Of a stretch of 64,000 bases of DNA, positions 29,741-39,281 are shown piece by piece. Position 1 is the first letter of the stretch. Each line of letters starts with the position of its first letter. A program made the translations under genes and the position numbers. The stretch is from a virus: IMG/VR virus record IMGVR_UViG_3300023171_000011, positions 1 to 64,000 of that record. One strand, 5' to 3'. The notes below the pieces were generated by a model. That model was not told where the DNA came from, made no database searches, and saw nothing but the letters and a program-made list of their open reading frames with translations.

Positions 29741-30640
29741 ATGACAGAAACAGTAGAAAAACCCAAAAGAAGGGGCAACCCCAATTTAGGAAAAAGAAAA
29801 GAAACAGTAAGCACTACGGGCCCAAAAAGAGGAATATATGTGTTTAAATTACTAAAGTCTCACGAGTCTCTTAAGCCAGTGAATAACATCACTCAGGAGA
29901 TCGACGACAACCCGTATCCACATATGTATATCGCTGCCAATTCTGGTGTTGCATGGGACGAAGAGCGGGGTGAGGAGCGCAGATGGAGATACCTTTACGG
30001 ATACTCAAGCATTTGGGAAGAAGATCAGGTTAATCCTAAGCCGGATGTTAACCGGTTAACGAATTCTGATGGTAAAAACGATATTGTGTTTTTGAAAGGA
30101 TTCTTAAAAGTTAGAGCTGGTGATACTGCTAAACTTAAAGCGCTTCAAGTAAACGATGGTTTTGAAGGAAACACCAATAAAGTAAACAATATTCCAGACG
30201 TGTTCGAATTGGTAGATGCAGATAAAGCTAAAATGGCTATCCGTAACGCTGCCGACAGATCGTTTGCTGCTGAGTCTGCTGCTCGTAAATTAGAGGGCGC
30301 TGAATTGCTTGGTGTTGCTTTGGCATTAGGTATTGATGTGAATGATCCTGATCTAATTGACGATGTAAGATCAGATGTTATCGCCAGGGCTAAGGCCGAA
30401 GCTGATAATTTCATGAAGATTGTCAACGACCCAAGACACAAAATTAAATACATGGCATTAAGAGGCCTTAACGAAGGGCTTATCACTACGGTTGGCACTA
30501 CGCTTTCCTACCAAGGAACGCCATGGTTGCAAATCAATCCTAACGTAGATGTTGCTCATCAAATATCAAGTCAGGTGCTTGGTGGAGATAAAAAGGCAAA
30601 GGAATTGTACGACTCCTTATTGGAGTACTATAACGTATAG
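29741..30640 (+). CDS. Virion-associated protein of unknown function, 299 aa
   Basis: Basic N-terminus (KPKRRGNPNLGKRKE), then a mixed alpha/beta body with the motif PHMYIAANSGVAWDEERGEERRWRYLYGYSSI split across residues ~60-90, and helical, Ala-rich residues 165-215. It sits alone between two terminators, after the capsid gene. Position suggests a head completion, decoration or internal protein. No family recognised. Confidence 0.65.
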   Translation: MTETVEKPKRRGNPNLGKRKETVSTTGPKRGIYVFKLLKSHESLKPVNNITQEIDDNPYPHMYIAANSGVAWDEERGEERRWRYLYGYSSIWEEDQVNPKPDVNRLTNSDGKNDIVFLKGFLKVRAGDTAKLKALQVNDGFEGNTNKVNNIPDVFELVDADKAKMAIRNAADRSFAAESAARKLEGAELLGVALALGIDVNDPDLIDDVRSDVIARAKAEADNFMKIVNDPRHKIKYMALRGLNEGLITTVGTTLSYQGTPWLQINPNVDVAHQISSQVLGGDKKAKELYDSLLEYYNV

Positions 30641-30661
30641 TTCTTTTTTCTATATTGTTAG

Positions 30662-30692
30662 TCCCTGTATCAGAAATGGTCAGGGATTTTTT
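30662..30692 (+). terminator. Intrinsic terminator
   Basis: TCCCTG (30662-30667) and CAGGGA (30681-30686), 13-nt loop, then a run of six T. 21 nt after the preceding stop. Confidence 0.8.
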
Positions 30693-30706
30693 AATTTAAT
30701 TTTTAA

Positions 30707-30714
30707 TACATTTG
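30707..30714 (+). promoter_or_regulatory. Promoter box TACATTTG for connector/tail operon
   Basis: A perfect TANNTTTG directly after the terminator and 16 nt before the ATG at 30731. Starts the operon that runs to 38098. Confidence 0.7.
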
Positions 30715-30730
30715 ACTAAATAATAAGCGA

Positions 30731-31372
30731 ATGGCAACTATTGATGAATGTTACAGGTTATTAAAGTACAGGGCTACTAAGAGTGGATTCAACGGCAATT
30801 TAAGTCCGGAAGATTTCAATTTGATTTGGAACAGAGCAGAACAGCGACACTTTAATAACGAATATAAAAGGTACTTGATCAATCAGGAAAGTGCAGATAG
30901 CCTTATACCCTTCAAAACAGACCCTCTAGCGATATCAATTACTTCTGATGGCAAATACACCAAGCCGGCAGGAGTTCTTCATGTAGACGCTGTTAGAGCG
31001 CCTTATTTGACAACAGAGGTAGAAGTGGTCAGGGTGGAAGACGACAGACTTGCTAACCACTTAAATTCGACTTATGATGCTCCAAACGCTGAGTTTCCGA
31101 TATACACCGAATACAAGGCCTACATTCAATTTAATCCCAAGAACCTGGCAAATGCCTTGCTAGTTTATTTAAAGGCGCTGACACCTGCTAAATGGGCTTA
31201 TACGCTTGTTAACAACAGACCTTTCTATGATAGCGATAATTCAGTTCAACCTTTATGGAGAGAGAATGATATTGATGAAATTATTTATATTGCAGGTTTG
31301 GACTTAGGCCTTAATTTAAGAGATCAGCAAACAATTCAGATGAGTGATAAACTAGCTAAAGAAAACGCATAA
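30731..31372 (+). CDS. Putative head-tail connector protein
   Basis: 213 aa. First gene after the capsid block. The N-terminus MATIDECYRLLKYRATKSGF and the C-terminal helix region (LWRENDIDEIIYIAGLDLGL) resemble the adaptor proteins that sit under the portal in podoviruses (T7 gp11-like layout: helical bundle plus C-terminal arm). Similar genes accompany tail nozzles in Bacteroidota phages. Assigned by context and layout only. Abuts the next gene (1-nt overlap). Confidence 0.5.
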   Translation: MATIDECYRLLKYRATKSGFNGNLSPEDFNLIWNRAEQRHFNNEYKRYLINQESADSLIPFKTDPLAISITSDGKYTKPAGVLHVDAVRAPYLTTEVEVVRVEDDRLANHLNSTYDAPNAEFPIYTEYKAYIQFNPKNLANALLVYLKALTPAKWAYTLVNNRPFYDSDNSVQPLWRENDIDEIIYIAGLDLGLNLRDQQTIQMSDKLAKENA

Positions 31373-32007
31373 TGGCAACAACGTATAAAAAATTAGCTGA
31401 GCTTACTAGAAACTCATATTTCAAAGTAATTCCATCAGATGACGCTTCGTTATCACTCCGATTTTTCGCTGAACTAATCGCACAAGAAGTAGCTGAAATG
31501 GCTACAATGAATGCGTTTGAGAATTCCAATCAGGGTGAAAGTACCTATAGTAATGATGCTTTCATTTCGGTGTTTAGAAACCTTGCTCTTTTAGTCAGGT
31601 CCAATGGAGAAAAATACATTAAGTTACCAAGTACACCAACGGCACTCCCTAATAATCAGGAAATTTCGGAAGTAGAGATAAACGGCACTAAATGTTTGCC
31701 GGCTATTCCTGTTACCGGAAGACAGATGTTTGCTTTGAAGCTGATTAACAAGACACAAACAGGCAGTTTATTGATGTTTAAGCGAGAAGGGAACGAAATT
31801 ATATTTCAGGGGCCAACTACTTTGCTTGAGGGAACTGCAGATATTAAAATGATTGGTGCTGTAAGTGGAGACGATTTACTGACTGCAGATTTGAATATTC
31901 CTAAAAACTTTGAGAGTCGGATCATGAATAAAATATTAGGTAAGCTGTTGCCTTTGAAAAATCAGCCAATAGATTACGTTAACGATTCAATATCTAACCC
32001 TGGGTAA
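31372..32007 (+). CDS. Putative virion connector/adaptor protein, 211 aa
   Basis: Coupled with the previous gene by a 1-nt overlap. Residues 1-75 are helical and the rest is beta-rich (CLPAIPVTGRQMFALKLINK). It lies in the connector cassette between capsid and nozzle genes. No sequence motif; structural role inferred from position. Confidence 0.5.
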   Translation: MATTYKKLAELTRNSYFKVIPSDDASLSLRFFAELIAQEVAEMATMNAFENSNQGESTYSNDAFISVFRNLALLVRSNGEKYIKLPSTPTALPNNQEISEVEINGTKCLPAIPVTGRQMFALKLINKTQTGSLLMFKREGNEIIFQGPTTLLEGTADIKMIGAVSGDDLLTADLNIPKNFESRIMNKILGKLLPLKNQPIDYVNDSISNPG

Positions 32008-32009
32008 TT

Positions 32010-32759
32010 ATGGACATGACACTTAGAAAAATAGTTGGTCAGTTTTTAATGAGTGCAGACCAATCTTCTCACCAATTCGTTAGGTTGTTTGAGATTGGTA
32101 AGTTCGGCTTAGAGACAGAGTTCAACCTAGATATTACTGGTACGTTTAAAACAGTCATTTTAGACGTTATGGCTAATAAAAACGTAAAGCTGCCATGTGA
32201 CTACATCTCTTATAAAAAGATTGGCCTACTGAACGCTAAAGGCGAGGTAGTGACACTGAAAAGGAACGATCAATTGAGTAAGTTACAAACCAACAACACA
32301 AGCGGAGTTAAAGTTACCGGAACAACTGAAGGGCTTTATTCGTACAATGACCTTTACTACAATAACTATTTTTTGAATGGAACTTCTTGGAAACTATTTG
32401 GGGCCAATAGCGGTACACCAAACAGGGGCGAATATACTGTAGATAAAAGAAACGGGGTTATTCGGTTAGATGCTAATTTCCATGGTACACAATTAGTGTT
32501 AGAATATTTGTGTGATGGATATGAAGAGGGTGAAGATGATTACTTTGTAGACGTAAGGGCCGCTAAATGTATGATGGCTTATTTAAGATGGCAAGATGCA
32601 ATTGATCAGAGAAAGAAATTCAGTGGTGGACAGGTAAATGCTTTCATGAAAGATTTCTACAGAGAGAAACGTCTGGCTAAAGTAAGGTTAAATCCTTTTG
32701 TATTGAACGAAATGGCAATCGCTACGAGAATCGGGACAAAATTAGTGGCTAAAGCATAA
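32010..32759 (+). CDS. Putative tail adaptor protein, 249 aa
   Basis: Starts MDMTLRKIVGQFLMSAD. The motif VKLPCDYISYKKIGLLNAKGEV near residues 55-75 occurs in tail adaptor-type proteins of Bacteroidota podoviruses (a strand preceding K-I-G-L). The C-terminal third is helical, with CMMAYLRWQDAIDQRKKFSG. It overlaps the nozzle gene by 1 nt. Together with the two preceding genes it likely builds the ring between portal and nozzle. Confidence 0.5.
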   Translation: MDMTLRKIVGQFLMSADQSSHQFVRLFEIGKFGLETEFNLDITGTFKTVILDVMANKNVKLPCDYISYKKIGLLNAKGEVVTLKRNDQLSKLQTNNTSGVKVTGTTEGLYSYNDLYYNNYFLNGTSWKLFGANSGTPNRGEYTVDKRNGVIRLDANFHGTQLVLEYLCDGYEEGEDDYFVDVRAAKCMMAYLRWQDAIDQRKKFSGGQVNAFMKDFYREKRLAKVRLNPFVLNEMAIATRIGTKLVAKA

Positions 32760-35700
32760 TGGAAGAACTAAAGAAATTTATCGGTGGAGGTATGGATTTT
32801 GAAACATCCTACTCAAAGATGGCTAGTAATGACTTTCCAGAGTCATTCAATTTAATTCTTAGTGGCGTAGAATTTAGCGAATTTGGTGACGGAACTAATC
32901 TCCCATCGAATCGTGAAATAACCGGCTACGCTTTACCTGCCGGAATAAATAAGTGTATAGGGGCTGAGAAGTTCGAGAATGAAAGAATTATTCTGGCGTT
33001 CATTTATAACTCATTTGGGTTTCATCAGTTCTTTGAGTACAACTACGATACTGATGTAAAAACACTTTTATTCACCAATAAAACCGATTCAGGTGGAGTA
33101 GACATTTTACCCCTTACAGTAAACAACTACATTTCTGATATTAAACTAGCTAACAGTACTGAGGTGATCTTCACTGACTCCAATATGGAGATCGGCTATA
33201 TCAATAAAGAACGACTTAAATCTGGCGCTTTAGGGGTTGTTACTCAGGATGACGTTAGATTGATTAAGGCTCAACCTTTAAAGCTCCCACAAGTGAGATA
33301 TGGAGACGACGCAGGGCGTGTGGTGAACTTAATGAAGAACAAGTTATTCCAGTACCGTTATCAGTATGGGTATTTGGATAATGAACCAAGTGCTTACTCT
33401 TCTATTTCTAAACGACAAGTTCCAACTAAAGAAAGTACAACTGCTATTGGGGAGGATGTAACCAAAAACAACAACCAAATTATTTCGGTAGATGCCGGCA
33501 CCAATAGGGTACTTGACATTAATATTGCAGCCCGTTATGACAACTTGGATTGGGAGACGATTAAGAGCGTTAAGAGGGCTTATGTGATTGCTTTACCAAA
33601 TACTGCCATAGATATACCCAACGAGGTATATGAGGCTTATAACCCCACTACAAACCAATATTCATTTGTTCACTACAACGATGGACTTTATGTAAACATT
33701 GACCCAAGAGAAACTGATTCAGTATTTGATAACGTTCCAAGAAAAGCAGAGACTTTAGAATTATTGGAGTCTAACATTTTAGCTGTAGCTGGACTGACTG
33801 AGGGATATGAAAGACCGGCGATCGACGTAAGAATGACTGTTAATGACTACGACCCAAAATTAGAAACAGCACCTTTAGACCCTAATCAGTTAAAGGTTAC
33901 GAATATGTACAATAGTGACCCTCCTGGAAAAGTTCACAAAAGAAGGATTCATGTAAACTTTTCTGGTATTGCAAAGACGGGTGATAAGATTACGATTGTG
34001 CTTAAGGACGTAAGGGAGGTTACAACTACCAAGACTTATTACTATGAGGTTGAGTCAACTTACAACAATAACACTTTAGGAGCCCTACAGAAGTTCGCTA
34101 CGAACATGGGTAACAGTGGAGGACCAGGTGGAGTAGGCGCTAGTGTGACTGCTATATCCGGAGGTTATCAACTTACCTGGATTGACTTTGAATACTATTG
34201 GGATGGTTACTCAGATGTAGAGAACTCTTCGGTTGGTTCTGGTCAACTAAGCTCTATTCATGCATTAAAATCAAATTCAGCTTATCAGGCTTGTATTATT
34301 CCTTTTGATCATTATGGAAGGCCACTTCCGGTGATTACAGGTAAAGACTTTATTTTCAAAACCAATTCCTACGCTCAAAGCAAGGGGCTTACTCCGAGGT
34401 TAAGTTGGCAGTTACTGAGTAATTTTCCGAAAGAAGTGGAGAGTTTTCAGTGGGGTCTATCGTTAAACACCACCCACCAAGCTACACTTTATATCAACGG
34501 GGCTTACATGCGTACCGATGGACAGTATATTGTTTTAAACATCAATCCGCTAAAAACCTTCAACGAGAGAAATGCAAGCTCGATTTTAAATTACGAGTAC
34601 TCTGAGGGAGATCGGGCGACATTTATGTACTACGACAATTCTGGGACTAAGGTTTACTTTGATAATCCGTTTATTGATGTCCAGGTTGCAGGATTTGATA
34701 TCGTAGTAGACACTACACCTGATCCTGATACGACTACTTACGAATTAAAAGTTAAACTAAACAGCTCAATTGATACTGCGGCTATTTCTGGTAAAAACAT
34801 TTACATTGAATTATACACCCCTAAGAAAAGAGTAACGGTAAGCGGTGGACAAACTACCTACTTAGAGAATTTATTCTTTGAGATTGGAGAGCAGTTTGAT
34901 GTGGTTGATGGAGTCCCTCAAGTAACAAGCGGAACGATTACCGATGGAGACGTTTATTTTCAGACCAGAGATTATGTAAGTGCGGTAAACGACACCGACT
35001 ATACTACTTACTTGGCTGAGGACTTCAACTTCTCTCCACTTTACAAATCGAACTACACTTCTTACGGTAGGGGATTTCAATACAACGAGAGGGATGGGAT
35101 TAAAATCAGAAAAGCTGGCATTAGGTACTCGGACAAATATGTGATCGACTCCAAACTTAATCTTTTGAATAGGTTTTATGCTGAAAGACTATATGGGGAC
35201 AACGACGGAGAAAGTTCAAGTAACTTCGGATGGATTAGAAAGATCCGTCAACGAGACAATTACTTAATCTGTATTCAGGAAGTAAAAGAAGGTCACATTC
35301 CTTTATTCCAATCTATCGTCGAGGATCAAGAGGCCCAAGCTCAGGCTTACCTTTCTGATAAGTTGTTTAATAAAATCCGCTATTCTAATACTGGTTCTTA
35401 TGGGATGGGTAATGCTCCGGAGAGTTATTCTGAGAGTCCAAATGGTTCAGTAGGTTTTGCAGATCCAAACAACTCTGTTCCGATGAGGGATGGGGCCAAT
35501 GGGTTAACAGACATATCTGGTAAGATGAGTAAGTTTTTCAAACAGACTTTTCAAGCTGCTAAACAAGCCGGCAAATCGATTATCTCTTATTGGGACAACT
35601 ACACACTTCAAAGGGTATTCAGTATCCAGGAAGACGAAGATACCGTATTTCAGGTTCCGGTAAATGAGAACAGTTTGGTTTACGAAGACCCGTACACTGT

Positions 35701-37156
35701 GAACCCAAGCGATATCACAATCACACAACAGCCTAGCAACGGTACAGTGACGTTTTCAGGGGGAAATTGGGTAGTTACCCCAAACACAGGCTTCACGGGC
35801 TCACAGACGTTTAAATTTAGTTTTACGGTAGCGGGTAATTTGATTGTGAAGAACGAATGCTTTACGGTAATTGCAGGAGACTCGACACCTATTCCTTTCT
35901 TGTTTCAAGATTTGGTTGGTCAGGAATTAAATGTAGAGGTGACTTCAAATGTGATCGGGGTAGACGGAATAAATATCCCTTCACCAATCAGCATTACAGG
36001 AGGTACTTTCGCTAAGAACGGTGGTTCATTTGGTTCAGCACCATCTACGGTAGTTCAAGACGATACGGTAGTAGTAAAGTTGATTACTTCTAACGTGGCA
36101 AATACGACTACAAGTGCAACTTTGACTATTGGAGGGTACTCCGATACATTTAGTGCAACGACTAAGACTGACGACACTCCTGATGCATTTACTTTTGAAA
36201 CTTTAAATGGTGTTGATTTAGATACTGATTACGTTTCTGAGGTTATTTATATATCAGGGCTGAATGTGGTAGTTTCTATTTCGGTTGTTGGAGGGGAATA
36301 CGCTAAAAATGGAGGTTTGTTTACTAATGTCGCAGGGACAGTGACTAACGGAGATGCGATAGAATTACAATTACATAGCTCAGATATGGAACAAACATCT
36401 ACTGACATGAGTGTGACTGTAGGAACATATACTACTACATTTACAGTCATAACAAAAGAATCGATTGGTAACGAAGAGAAACAAAGCACTTTTCAAAGAA
36501 ATAATTGTGCTGCTGGCAGTAGTGGAACTTTTTATACCTATATCGTTCCTGCGGACACTTACTTTGCAGGAACTTTAACTGAGGCTAATAACATGGCATT
36601 GGTAGATATAGCCGCCAATGGACAAACAGCAGCTAATACGAATGCTTCGTGTATACTTAATACAACTGTTTCTACTTTAGTTATCGACATAGACAACAAT
36701 GCCGCTTTAAGTTCATTCTTATACATTGATACCCCTGGTATTTCAGAGTCAGGAACCATAGTTAGAAGTGGACAGAATTTCTTCCCTTTTACCGAGCCAC
36801 CTGAAAACAATTATATGTTGGCTTCTGATGTTATTTCAGGAACTACCAACTGGAGGTATGAAACTAATATTGGAAAACTAATCAGTCTTTATCCTGACGC
36901 TACAGCTATACCAGAGTTTATTTATAGATTGAAAGGTAACTCAAGCATAGCCGGCACACTAAATGGTAACTACGCTTTGAAATTCCCTAATCAGAAAATG
37001 ATAATGAACGGAGATGAGGGAACATACGTACCGAGTGTTGACCCTCCTGGTGGACCTGCGGTAACTCCTTGGAGTGGAGTAGTAGCTACGGGCCCTGATG
37101 CGGTGATAGCTACCTTCACTTACAATAGGGCTTTAAATACAATAACAGTTTCTTAA
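32759..37156 (+). CDS. Giant tail nozzle-like protein with C-terminal adhesion domains
   Basis: 1,465 aa. The first ~900 residues have beta-propeller-like repeats as in podovirus nozzle proteins (T7 gp12): KLFQYRYQYGYLDNEPSAYS at about 195-214 and many 'WxxxD/N' strand patterns. From about residue 985 come Ig-like repeats (QPSNGTVTFSGGNWVVTPNTG; two copies of a 'GGxFAKNGGxF...NGD.V.L.L' module) and a DUF5977 domain at about 1240-1300 (QSTFQRNNCAAGSSGTFYTY). DUF5977 is frequent in Bacteroidota surface proteins. It is thus a fusion of the tail tip with receptor or glycan-binding modules. Very close to its neighbours on both sides. Confidence 0.75.
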   Translation: MEELKKFIGGGMDFETSYSKMASNDFPESFNLILSGVEFSEFGDGTNLPSNREITGYALPAGINKCIGAEKFENERIILAFIYNSFGFHQFFEYNYDTDVKTLLFTNKTDSGGVDILPLTVNNYISDIKLANSTEVIFTDSNMEIGYINKERLKSGALGVVTQDDVRLIKAQPLKLPQVRYGDDAGRVVNLMKNKLFQYRYQYGYLDNEPSAYSSISKRQVPTKESTTAIGEDVTKNNNQIISVDAGTNRVLDINIAARYDNLDWETIKSVKRAYVIALPNTAIDIPNEVYEAYNPTTNQYSFVHYNDGLYVNIDPRETDSVFDNVPRKAETLELLESNILAVAGLTEGYERPAIDVRMTVNDYDPKLETAPLDPNQLKVTNMYNSDPPGKVHKRRIHVNFSGIAKTGDKITIVLKDVREVTTTKTYYYEVESTYNNNTLGALQKFATNMGNSGGPGGVGASVTAISGGYQLTWIDFEYYWDGYSDVENSSVGSGQLSSIHALKSNSAYQACIIPFDHYGRPLPVITGKDFIFKTNSYAQSKGLTPRLSWQLLSNFPKEVESFQWGLSLNTTHQATLYINGAYMRTDGQYIVLNINPLKTFNERNASSILNYEYSEGDRATFMYYDNSGTKVYFDNPFIDVQVAGFDIVVDTTPDPDTTTYELKVKLNSSIDTAAISGKNIYIELYTPKKRVTVSGGQTTYLENLFFEIGEQFDVVDGVPQVTSGTITDGDVYFQTRDYVSAVNDTDYTTYLAEDFNFSPLYKSNYTSYGRGFQYNERDGIKIRKAGIRYSDKYVIDSKLNLLNRFYAERLYGDNDGESSSNFGWIRKIRQRDNYLICIQEVKEGHIPLFQSIVEDQEAQAQAYLSDKLFNKIRYSNTGSYGMGNAPESYSESPNGSVGFADPNNSVPMRDGANGLTDISGKMSKFFKQTFQAAKQAGKSIISYWDNYTLQRVFSIQEDEDTVFQVPVNENSLVYEDPYTVNPSDITITQQPSNGTVTFSGGNWVVTPNTGFTGSQTFKFSFTVAGNLIVKNECFTVIAGDSTPIPFLFQDLVGQELNVEVTSNVIGVDGINIPSPISITGGTFAKNGGSFGSAPSTVVQDDTVVVKLITSNVANTTTSATLTIGGYSDTFSATTKTDDTPDAFTFETLNGVDLDTDYVSEVIYISGLNVVVSISVVGGEYAKNGGLFTNVAGTVTNGDAIELQLHSSDMEQTSTDMSVTVGTYTTTFTVITKESIGNEEKQSTFQRNNCAAGSSGTFYTYIVPADTYFAGTLTEANNMALVDIAANGQTAANTNASCILNTTVSTLVIDIDNNAALSSFLYIDTPGISESGTIVRSGQNFFPFTEPPENNYMLASDVISGTTNWRYETNIGKLISLYPDATAIPEFIYRLKGNSSIAGTLNGNYALKFPNQKMIMNGDEGTYVPSVDPPGGPAVTPWSGVVATGPDAVIATFTYNRALNTITVS

Positions 37157-37165
37157 ATTAAACTT

Positions 37166-38098
37166 ATGAGCTTCACTATATTACAAAACACACCGACAAT
37201 AATCCCACTGGCAGACTACGCTAAGACTACTGGATGGACACTGGAAGACGGGGTTGCCAAGCACGAAGCCTGTAACGATGGCGAAATCAACGTGAAGGGC
37301 TCTACGATCTCTCCTGTGAGTGGACAAAGCTATACGGTGGCATATGAGATCACCAACTTGTCCGGAGGCTCTATAAGGCTTAGAATTGGTACTACACAAG
37401 GAGTATTGAGAACAACCAATGGTCAGTACGTGGAGACGCTTGTAGCCGGAGGTTCAAACCCTTTAGTGAGCTTCTTTGCTACAGGGGCCTTATGGCTAAG
37501 AACGATTGATGTAAAGTCTTCGGTTCCCAATGTAGCGACTAAAAAAAGAAACACGATTGTGTTCAGTGAGCAAACAGCCAAGTGGTCCACGTTCTTTTCA
37601 TTCACCAGTGATTACGGTTTGTCGCTTTTCAAGGACTTATTTACTTTCAAGGCAGGGAAGATGTATAGGCATGATCCGAGTCTACCGACAAGGAATAATA
37701 TTTATGGAGTTCAATATAAAACCATATTTAAGTTTGTTGCCAACGGTGGAGAAGGGATACCTAAAAGTTATATGGGGCTTTCGTATGAAGGGAATCAATT
37801 AATGGTGACAACAGCCAATGGGGTGGAGACTTCTTTAGGTCAGGTAAGCGAATTGATTGATCAGGACTTCTTAAAAGCATCACTAGATGATGGTATGGTA
37901 CAAATTGACGTTTATTCCGTTGAAGGGATTTATAGCAGTTCTTTCTTAAGAGATATTTCAAATGGAGGCGATATAAATAACGGAGATGTATTGAAAGGCT
38001 CTTACATAACAGTTGAACTCATTCAGGTAAACAACGCTACTTTAAGGTTAAGTAATATTAAAGTTCATTCAGAAAGCAGTCCAATTGGAAGTCGTTGA
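37166..38098 (+). CDS. Tail-tip/nozzle-associated protein, 310 aa
   Basis: Begins MSFTILQNTPTIIPLADYAK. The first ~110 residues are a beta-sandwich-like module (carbohydrate-binding-like). The rest contains KWSTFFSFTSDYGLSLFKDL and FKAGKMYRHD, the 'WSSxFSFxPE...SFKxGxLYxH' pattern found in tail-hub proteins of Bacteroidota phages. Gene order right after the nozzle supports a tail-tip role. Last gene before promoter 38108. Confidence 0.6.
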   Translation: MSFTILQNTPTIIPLADYAKTTGWTLEDGVAKHEACNDGEINVKGSTISPVSGQSYTVAYEITNLSGGSIRLRIGTTQGVLRTTNGQYVETLVAGGSNPLVSFFATGALWLRTIDVKSSVPNVATKKRNTIVFSEQTAKWSTFFSFTSDYGLSLFKDLFTFKAGKMYRHDPSLPTRNNIYGVQYKTIFKFVANGGEGIPKSYMGLSYEGNQLMVTTANGVETSLGQVSELIDQDFLKASLDDGMVQIDVYSVEGIYSSSFLRDISNGGDINNGDVLKGSYITVELIQVNNATLRLSNIKVHSESSPIGSR

Positions 38099-38107
38099 TT
38101 TAATTGA

Positions 38108-38115
38108 TACATTTG
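38108..38115 (+). promoter_or_regulatory. Promoter box TACATTTG for internal-virion operon
   Basis: A perfect TANNTTTG 16 nt before the ATG at 38132. Confidence 0.7.
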
Positions 38116-38131
38116 AATAAAATAAAACATA

Positions 38132-38596
38132 ATGGAACTCGCCGACAACCACAATACATACCATGATTTAGTAGATCAGATTGAGGCTGTTATTGTGAAT
38201 GAAGGTACACCTGTTGAGTGTCGGATTAAACACTTATTTACGAAGGGTGTTTATTGTAGGGAGATGTTTGTTCCCAAAGGGACGATACTTACCAGCAAAC
38301 TGCATAATATGCAGCACCCGTTTGTTTTGTCTATGGGTGCAGTAGGTGTGTTGGAGAACAATAAAGTGACAGAGGTGATGGAAGCCCCATATTTAGGAGT
38401 TACGGAACCTGGAACCAGAAGAGTGATTTATGCTTATGAGGATTCTATTTGGACCACATTTCATCCAGTATCTATTTATCCGGAGTCCGATAGCGAAGAG
38501 GATCTGCTTATTGCAGTTCAAAAAGTAGAAGACTTGGTGATTGACAATTACGATAATAATTTAATAACAGTTAAGAAAAAGGAGGAGTTAACATGA
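38132..38596 (+). CDS. Cupin-like phage protein, 154 aa
   Basis: Sequence CRIKHLFTKGVYCREMFVPKGTILTSKLHNMQHPFVLSMG follows a cupin barrel (CREMFxPxGxxLxxxxHxxxHPxxVxxG), with the two His usually found at the metal site (KLHNMQHP). The family is a known uncharacterised phage protein group near internal virion genes. The ending DSEEDLLIAVQKVEDLVIDN is acidic and helical. Overlaps the next gene (ATGA). Possibly virion component; chemistry unknown. Confidence 0.7.
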   Translation: MELADNHNTYHDLVDQIEAVIVNEGTPVECRIKHLFTKGVYCREMFVPKGTILTSKLHNMQHPFVLSMGAVGVLENNKVTEVMEAPYLGVTEPGTRRVIYAYEDSIWTTFHPVSIYPESDSEEDLLIAVQKVEDLVIDNYDNNLITVKKKEELT

Positions 38597-39279
38597 GTTT
38601 TGTATTAGCAGCCGCAGCAGCCCCAAGTGTGATCAAAGGAATCGCTGGTGTCGTCGACATCTTTGGTGGCAAACGAAGAGCAAGAAATAACGTAAGACCT
38701 GTAGCCCAGGTAAACGAGAACTATCTAAAGAATGTTGCTTTGGCTGAAAGTATGGGCCGTACAGGGCTTCCTCAAGAGCAGTACAATCGCTCCTTTCAAA
38801 ATATAGGCAGAAATCAGTCTGTGGCGCTTAATTCTCTTTCAAGGAGTGCAAACCCTGCGGCTGGACTTCAAGGTCTGCTACGGGCTTCTAATGACGCTAC
38901 AATGGGACTTGATGCACAAGATGCTAATGCCCGTATGCAGAATCAAAGGTTTTCTTTTGGACAACGTGCAAACTTAGCTCAAGATCAGCAACGGGTATGG
39001 AATTGGAATAAAAGAGACAAGTATAATGAAGAAGCAAGTGCAGCAGCTCAACAGATTGGTAGCGGAAAATCCAATGCTTTCGGGGCATTAAGTGATTTGA
39101 GTCAATTGGGGCAAGTGGCGGCAGGTGCTGGTGTTTTTGGTAGTGGTGGAGGTCAGGGAGGGTTTAATCAACCTGGGTCTAATGGTTATATTAACAATTA
39201 TCTTCCTAACGCTACAATGAATGCTCCTTCTCAATACGGTGTTCCTGCAAATAGGTTTTACAATAAATTTAAATTTTAG
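38593..39279 (+). CDS. Internal virion/ejection protein, gp14-like
   Basis: 228 aa. Starts with a hydrophobic Ala-rich segment (MSFVLAAAAAPSVIKGIAGV), then an Asn/Gln/Ala/Arg-rich helical body with little hydrophobicity (QNIGRNQSVALNSLSRSANP) and a Gly-rich low-complexity end. This is the composition of podovirus internal core proteins (T7 gp14) that are ejected into the envelope and form part of the conduit. It precedes two larger genes of the same type. Confidence 0.65.
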   Translation: MSFVLAAAAAPSVIKGIAGVVDIFGGKRRARNNVRPVAQVNENYLKNVALAESMGRTGLPQEQYNRSFQNIGRNQSVALNSLSRSANPAAGLQGLLRASNDATMGLDAQDANARMQNQRFSFGQRANLAQDQQRVWNWNKRDKYNEEASAAAQQIGSGKSNAFGALSDLSQLGQVAAGAGVFGSGGGQGGFNQPGSNGYINNYLPNATMNAPSQYGVPANRFYNKFKF

Positions 39280-39281
39280 GT

